In this document: in pieces, positions 6,072-9,367 of the stretch | How the letters are laid out: each line of letters starts with the position of its first letter | How positions within the stretch are numbered: position 1 is the first letter of the stretch | Source of the DNA: Zymomonas sp. | Lineage (GTDB): Bacteria > Pseudomonadota > Alphaproteobacteria > Sphingomonadales > Sphingomonadaceae | Length of the DNA stretch: 9,367 bases | NCBI RefSeq assembly: GCF_020216885.1 | Contig: NZ_JAIWON010000134.1 | Span: forward strand, 1 to 9,367 | Direction: 5' to 3' | Notes under the pieces: generated by a model | Databases searched by the model: none | What the model was told of the DNA's origin: nothing | What the model saw: only the letters and a program-made list of their open reading frames with translations | Position numbers and translations under genes: made by a program

Positions 6072-7376
6072 ATGAAAACTATCTTTGCCTTATCTTCAGG
6101 TCGTCCACCGGCAGGTATTGCAGTGATCCGGATCAGCGGCTCTGCGGCTGCGGATACCGCCTGTCTCCTCACGCGAAAAAAATGCCCTGAAGCTCGCCGT
6201 GCTGTTCTTAGAAATCTCTACGATCCTGATAGTGGCGAACAACTCGATCAATCCCTGATTCTCTGGTTGCCCGCCCCAAAAACTGTGACCGGAGAAGACC
6301 TGCTTGAACTTCATGTTCACGGGGGCAGGGCGGTGATTGATGCCGTGCTAGACGTTTTAGGAAAATTGCCGGATTTACGCCCTGCCGAGGCGGGTGAATT
6401 TACCCGTCGTGCCTTTGAAAACGGGGTTATCAGCCTTCACGAAGCCGAAGGTCTGGGCGATTTATTAACAGCGGAAACGGCCAGCCAAAGACGCGCCGCT
6501 TTGATGATGAGCGGAGGCGCCTTGGGAAGACAGATTGGTGCATGGCAAGACAGACTTCTGGCACTCTCTGGCCAAATTGAGGCCAGTTTTGACTTTGCTG
6601 AAGACATTGAAGAAGATGAAACGGAAAGCCGCCAGCATCTTACGGCGATGAAAGAAAAGATAGCCGCCCTTATCGCCGAACATCGCCAATTTGAAAATCG
6701 TCCGACGATGGAAAGGTTGCGGGATGGTCTGCGGGTCGTTTTGGCAGGCCAACCCAATGCCGGCAAATCGACTCTAATCAATGCCCTTACCGGACAAGAT
6801 ATTGCCATAACGGCACCGATAGCAGGCACAACCCGCGATGTCATCGAGGTCAGCTTTGCTCTAAAAGGCATCCCAATGCGTTTTTCAGATACGGCGGGAT
6901 TGCATGAATCTGATGATTTAATTGAAAAAGCGGGTATCACCCGCGCCCGAAAGGCGATTGCCGAAGCCGATATTCTTTTATGGCTCGGAAAGGCCGAAGA
7001 TACGCCCGAAACCGAAGGTGAAATTCTTGTTCTCTATCCACAAATAGATTTACCGGAACGCCATCCGATACCAGAAAAAATTGACATCGCCGTTTCGGCG
7101 GTTACCGGCGAAGGGATTGATCTCTTACAAGAAAAGCTGGTCGAAATCGGGAAAAACATCCTTCCGAAAGAAGACGAAGTCACTTTAAATCGCCGCCAAC
7201 GCCAATTGGTGAAGGATGCCGCAGATAGTCTAGCCTTGGCCTTGGATGCTGAAGATATGCTGATCATTGCCGAAGCCATCCGGCAAGCCTGCCGCTGTTA
7301 CGACCGGCTCACCGGAAAAGCTGGCGTTGAAAATATGCTCGACAATCTTTTCAGCCGCTTTTGCATCGGCAAGTAA
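6072..7376 (+). CDS. mnmE: tRNA uridine-5-carboxymethylaminomethyl modification GTPase MnmE (TrmE)
   Basis: With MnmG it forms the cmnm5 group on U34 of certain tRNAs, using a tetrahydrofolate one-carbon unit and GTP. The 434 residues are about 20 fewer than E. coli MnmE. The N-terminal folate-binding domain begins TIFALSSGRPPAGIAVIRISG (3-23). A helical domain follows (about 120-215) and is completed by the C-terminus. The inserted G domain has G1 GQPNAGKS (226-233), G2 GTTRD (252-256) and G3 DTAG (273-276). The expected G4 NKxD is degenerate: the matching place reads PQID (323-326). G5-like SAVTGEG follows (342-348). The protein ends FCIGK, with the conserved Cys431. The ATG has only a weak site (AGGG, 6057-6060), but the N-terminus fits the family. 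The usual partner mnmG is not downstream; a convergent receptor gene ends 5 bases away, with no terminator between. Confidence 0.96.
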   Translation: MKTIFALSSGRPPAGIAVIRISGSAAADTACLLTRKKCPEARRAVLRNLYDPDSGEQLDQSLILWLPAPKTVTGEDLLELHVHGGRAVIDAVLDVLGKLPDLRPAEAGEFTRRAFENGVISLHEAEGLGDLLTAETASQRRAALMMSGGALGRQIGAWQDRLLALSGQIEASFDFAEDIEEDETESRQHLTAMKEKIAALIAEHRQFENRPTMERLRDGLRVVLAGQPNAGKSTLINALTGQDIAITAPIAGTTRDVIEVSFALKGIPMRFSDTAGLHESDDLIEKAGITRARKAIAEADILLWLGKAEDTPETEGEILVLYPQIDLPERHPIPEKIDIAVSAVTGEGIDLLQEKLVEIGKNILPKEDEVTLNRRQRQLVKDAADSLALALDAEDMLIIAEAIRQACRCYDRLTGKAGVENMLDNLFSRFCIGK

Positions 7377-7381
7377 GAAAT

Positions 7382-9367
7382 TTACAGACTGACATCGACT
7401 TTAAAATAATAAAATCCGCCATTCATGCCTAATTGTGAGGTATTCATATCATATTTGTGAATACCGATATAACGATGCGCTAAAGGCAAACGTGTTGGGT
7501 AGCGGTTAAATAAATTATTGGCACCGGCTGTCAAAGCCAGCTTTGCATTGACGCGATAGGTAATATCTAAATTAGTCGTATATTTAACGCGATTATGAAA
7601 AGGGAAGAACTCATAATTGGATAATAAATCGGTATTGCCTGAACCTCCATAATAAGAAAGCTGTGAAGTCGTATGTCCCCAACGGATTTCATGTAATCCA
7701 ACAATCCATTTTTTATCGCCACTGGTAAACTGACCACCCCAGATGATTTTACTGCGAGGATAAGCCGTCGTGATATAGGCAATACTCTGTTTTGTCAGAA
7801 GATCATTTCCCTCCGCATCTTTCCCCTGATGGGTAAGAATAGTACGATTGATATTGGCGGCTACAGTCCAGTCAATTTGACCGATATCCCCTAAATAGGT
7901 CGGATAGCTGGCGGTAATATCAATCCCACGAGTGCGGGTGTTAGCAACATTGGCAAACCAATGGGCATAAATAGAAGCAGGTGTCCAACTCGCTGCCGCT
8001 GCTGGCAAATTAAAACCATCTAAAGCCAAAGCGCTAGACGCTTGATCCCCATAGATATTACCACCGGGTAAAATCTGTCCTCTCAATTTAATTTGATAGA
8101 CATCGGCTGTAATCCGTAACCTTTTAACCGGCTCAAAGGTTACACCCGCTGTTATATTCGTCGAATGTTCCGGTTTCAGCTTTTCTGAACCGTTGGCCAA
8201 AGCGCCGACAGAGTTCGGGCTGATAATACCCCCTGCTTGGGTCGGATAAAAAGTAACTGCGCTATAATATTCCTGTGCCAAGGTTGGGGCATGAAAGGCA
8301 TTTGAAATAGTGCCTCTGAATCCTAACCATTTGAAAGGATCATAGCGCAAGGCAACCTTTCCGGTTTTGGTATCCCCGACATCGGAATAATGCTCGTAAC
8401 GTCCTGCGACATCAATCTGTAATTGTTTGACCAAATGGGTCGCGACATCGAAATAACCGCCAAAGACATTCCGGCTGAATTTTCCGGCACTTTGGGCAGG
8501 TATACCGGGAAGGGCTTCTGACCCGCTGCCATAGGCGGATTCAAAACTGCCTGCACCTATGGTATAGCTTTCGTAGCGATGGGTAGCACCCCCTGCGACA
8601 TTAATGACATGAGGCCAGCCATCAATATGAAAAGCCTTCGAAAAATCAATACTATTGCTCCATTGTTGATTGTTAAATCGTTGTGCATTTTTAAAATTTT
8701 TGGGTGTTCGTCCAGTATCTTTCGAAAGCTGTAGATTAGCGGAATTTTTGACTCCGATAGAATCATAATCGCGCCCGTAAACGCTGGAAACATCCCAATT
8801 CCAGCCTTTAATCTGGCCTTTTAAGCCGCCCGTAATTTCCCAGTCATTTTCATTGATGGTATCAATAGGCAAATAGCCATTGGGATAAATCGCGGCATAA
8901 GCTGGATAATCCGTCAAGGTTGAAGCAAGACGCGTAATCTCATTGGCTTCGGCATAACGATGGGCATAGGTAACCAGACCATAGGCCTCGATATTATTGG
9001 TAATTTTGTAGCCGCCTTTGATCGCAAAACTTTCCCGTGTCTGTTCAGGCTGACCCAAAAATTTATCTTTACTGTTGGTGCGTAAATCTTTTGAACTGCG
9101 ATAAGTATGATTTTGGCGTAAAAAATCACCACTGACATGCAAATAACCGCGTGATCCCAATTTGGTGCCACCATCCAGATAAATGCCTTGCTGAAAACCG
9201 TCTTTGGCAGCCGTAATGCCTGTCAATGTCTGGGCATGAAAGCCATGATCCTGTTTTTTCAAAATGATATTGACAACACCGGCTACGGCATCGGAACCAT
9301 ATTGAGCGGACGCGCCATCGCGTAAAACTTCGATATGGTCGATGGCCGCCATCGGAATCATATCGAT
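7382..9367 (-). CDS. TonB-dependent outer-membrane receptor, 5' end cut by the window
   Basis: An outer-membrane active transporter that takes up siderophores, vitamins or other ligands with energy from TonB-ExbBD. The frame is open to the right edge (I-D precedes the Met at 9361), and the visible start is the middle of the plug domain. The signal peptide, TonB box and first part of the plug are therefore missing, probably about 100 residues. Plug sequence IDHIEVLRDGASAQYGSDA opens the visible part and VVNIIL ends the domain. The rest is a 22-strand barrel with typical blocks RYEHYSDVGD (321-330), RGTISNAFHAPTL (349-361), NTRTRGIDI (474-482) and GANNLFNRYP (613-622). The last residue is Leu (KVDVSL), where outer-membrane barrels usually end in Phe or Trp. 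The ligand cannot be told from sequence. It lies on the opposite strand to mnmE, stop to stop with 5 bases between, and probably has no own terminator. Confidence 0.93.
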   Translation of the reverse strand: MDMIPMAAIDHIEVLRDGASAQYGSDAVAGVVNIILKKQDHGFHAQTLTGITAAKDGFQQGIYLDGGTKLGSRGYLHVSGDFLRQNHTYRSSKDLRTNSKDKFLGQPEQTRESFAIKGGYKITNNIEAYGLVTYAHRYAEANEITRLASTLTDYPAYAAIYPNGYLPIDTINENDWEITGGLKGQIKGWNWDVSSVYGRDYDSIGVKNSANLQLSKDTGRTPKNFKNAQRFNNQQWSNSIDFSKAFHIDGWPHVINVAGGATHRYESYTIGAGSFESAYGSGSEALPGIPAQSAGKFSRNVFGGYFDVATHLVKQLQIDVAGRYEHYSDVGDTKTGKVALRYDPFKWLGFRGTISNAFHAPTLAQEYYSAVTFYPTQAGGIISPNSVGALANGSEKLKPEHSTNITAGVTFEPVKRLRITADVYQIKLRGQILPGGNIYGDQASSALALDGFNLPAAAASWTPASIYAHWFANVANTRTRGIDITASYPTYLGDIGQIDWTVAANINRTILTHQGKDAEGNDLLTKQSIAYITTAYPRSKIIWGGQFTSGDKKWIVGLHEIRWGHTTSQLSYYGGSGNTDLLSNYEFFPFHNRVKYTTNLDITYRVNAKLALTAGANNLFNRYPTRLPLAHRYIGIHKYDMNTSQLGMNGGFYYFKVDVSL

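Noticed and set aside
7034..7042. DnaA-like box CTATCCACA in mnmE
   Set aside because: One mismatch, isolated; about two such one-mismatch 9-mers are expected by chance in a window this size. It coincides with the codons of the degenerate G4 region, but I take this as coincidence.
1..9367. CRISPR arrays, tRNA or rRNA genes, insertion sequences, prophage genes
   Set aside because: Looked for regular spaced repeats, tRNA-like cloverleaf sequence, transposase motifs and terminal repeats; none seen.

Overview
The window looks like the chromosomal replication-origin region of a low-to-moderate-GC alphaproteobacterium of the order Sphingomonadales. Zymomonas mobilis is my best guess, from protein flavour, the modest GC content judged by eye, and an abundance of TonB-dependent receptor sequence. 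This is recognition from memory, not a database match. Three things support the origin call: a 250-base non-coding stretch packed with DnaA boxes at the left edge; the gene immediately beside it is hemE, the neighbour of the Caulobacter origin; and the order hemE-hemJ-rho-mnmE is a typical origin-proximal block in alphaproteobacteria.

Layout. Bases 1-255 hold the putative oriC, with about ten perfect or near-perfect DnaA boxes plus four GANTC (CcrM-type) sites. To its right, on the + strand, come hemE (uroporphyrinogen decarboxylase), hemJ (a membrane protoporphyrinogen oxidase of the CopD-like family) and rho (transcription termination factor). Rho is closed by a strong intrinsic terminator. 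The 292-base gap between rho and the next, convergent gene holds two terminators with a second DnaA-box cluster between them, built as a 15-bp inverted repeat. On the - strand, read right to left, lie a methylated-DNA--cysteine methyltransferase (ogt), a dienelactone-hydrolase family protein and a zeta-crystallin-like quinone oxidoreductase; the last two overlap by 4 bases. Divergent from ogt, mnmE (tRNA wobble-uridine modification GTPase) runs on the + strand. Its stop codon lies 5 bases from the stop of a convergent TonB-dependent outer-membrane receptor, whose 5' end is cut off by the right edge.

How it works together. hemE and hemJ supply two steps of protoporphyrin synthesis; rho and mnmE are housekeeping genes. 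The ogt-hydrolase-oxidoreductase group looks like a small repair and detoxification set. The receptor is an accessory uptake gene standing where many alphaproteobacteria carry mnmG-rsmG-parA-parB.

The most interesting signal is not a gene. DnaA boxes recur outside the origin in blocks with the same 12-base and 9-base phasing as the origin. One block lies inside the coding sequence of the quinone oxidoreductase and shares an exact 18-base string with oriC; another forms the inverted repeat after rho. This suggests a distributed DnaA-binding region of about 5 kb (auxiliary origin, titration site or DnaA-reactivation element) rather than a single compact oriC. No other previously undescribed system was seen.
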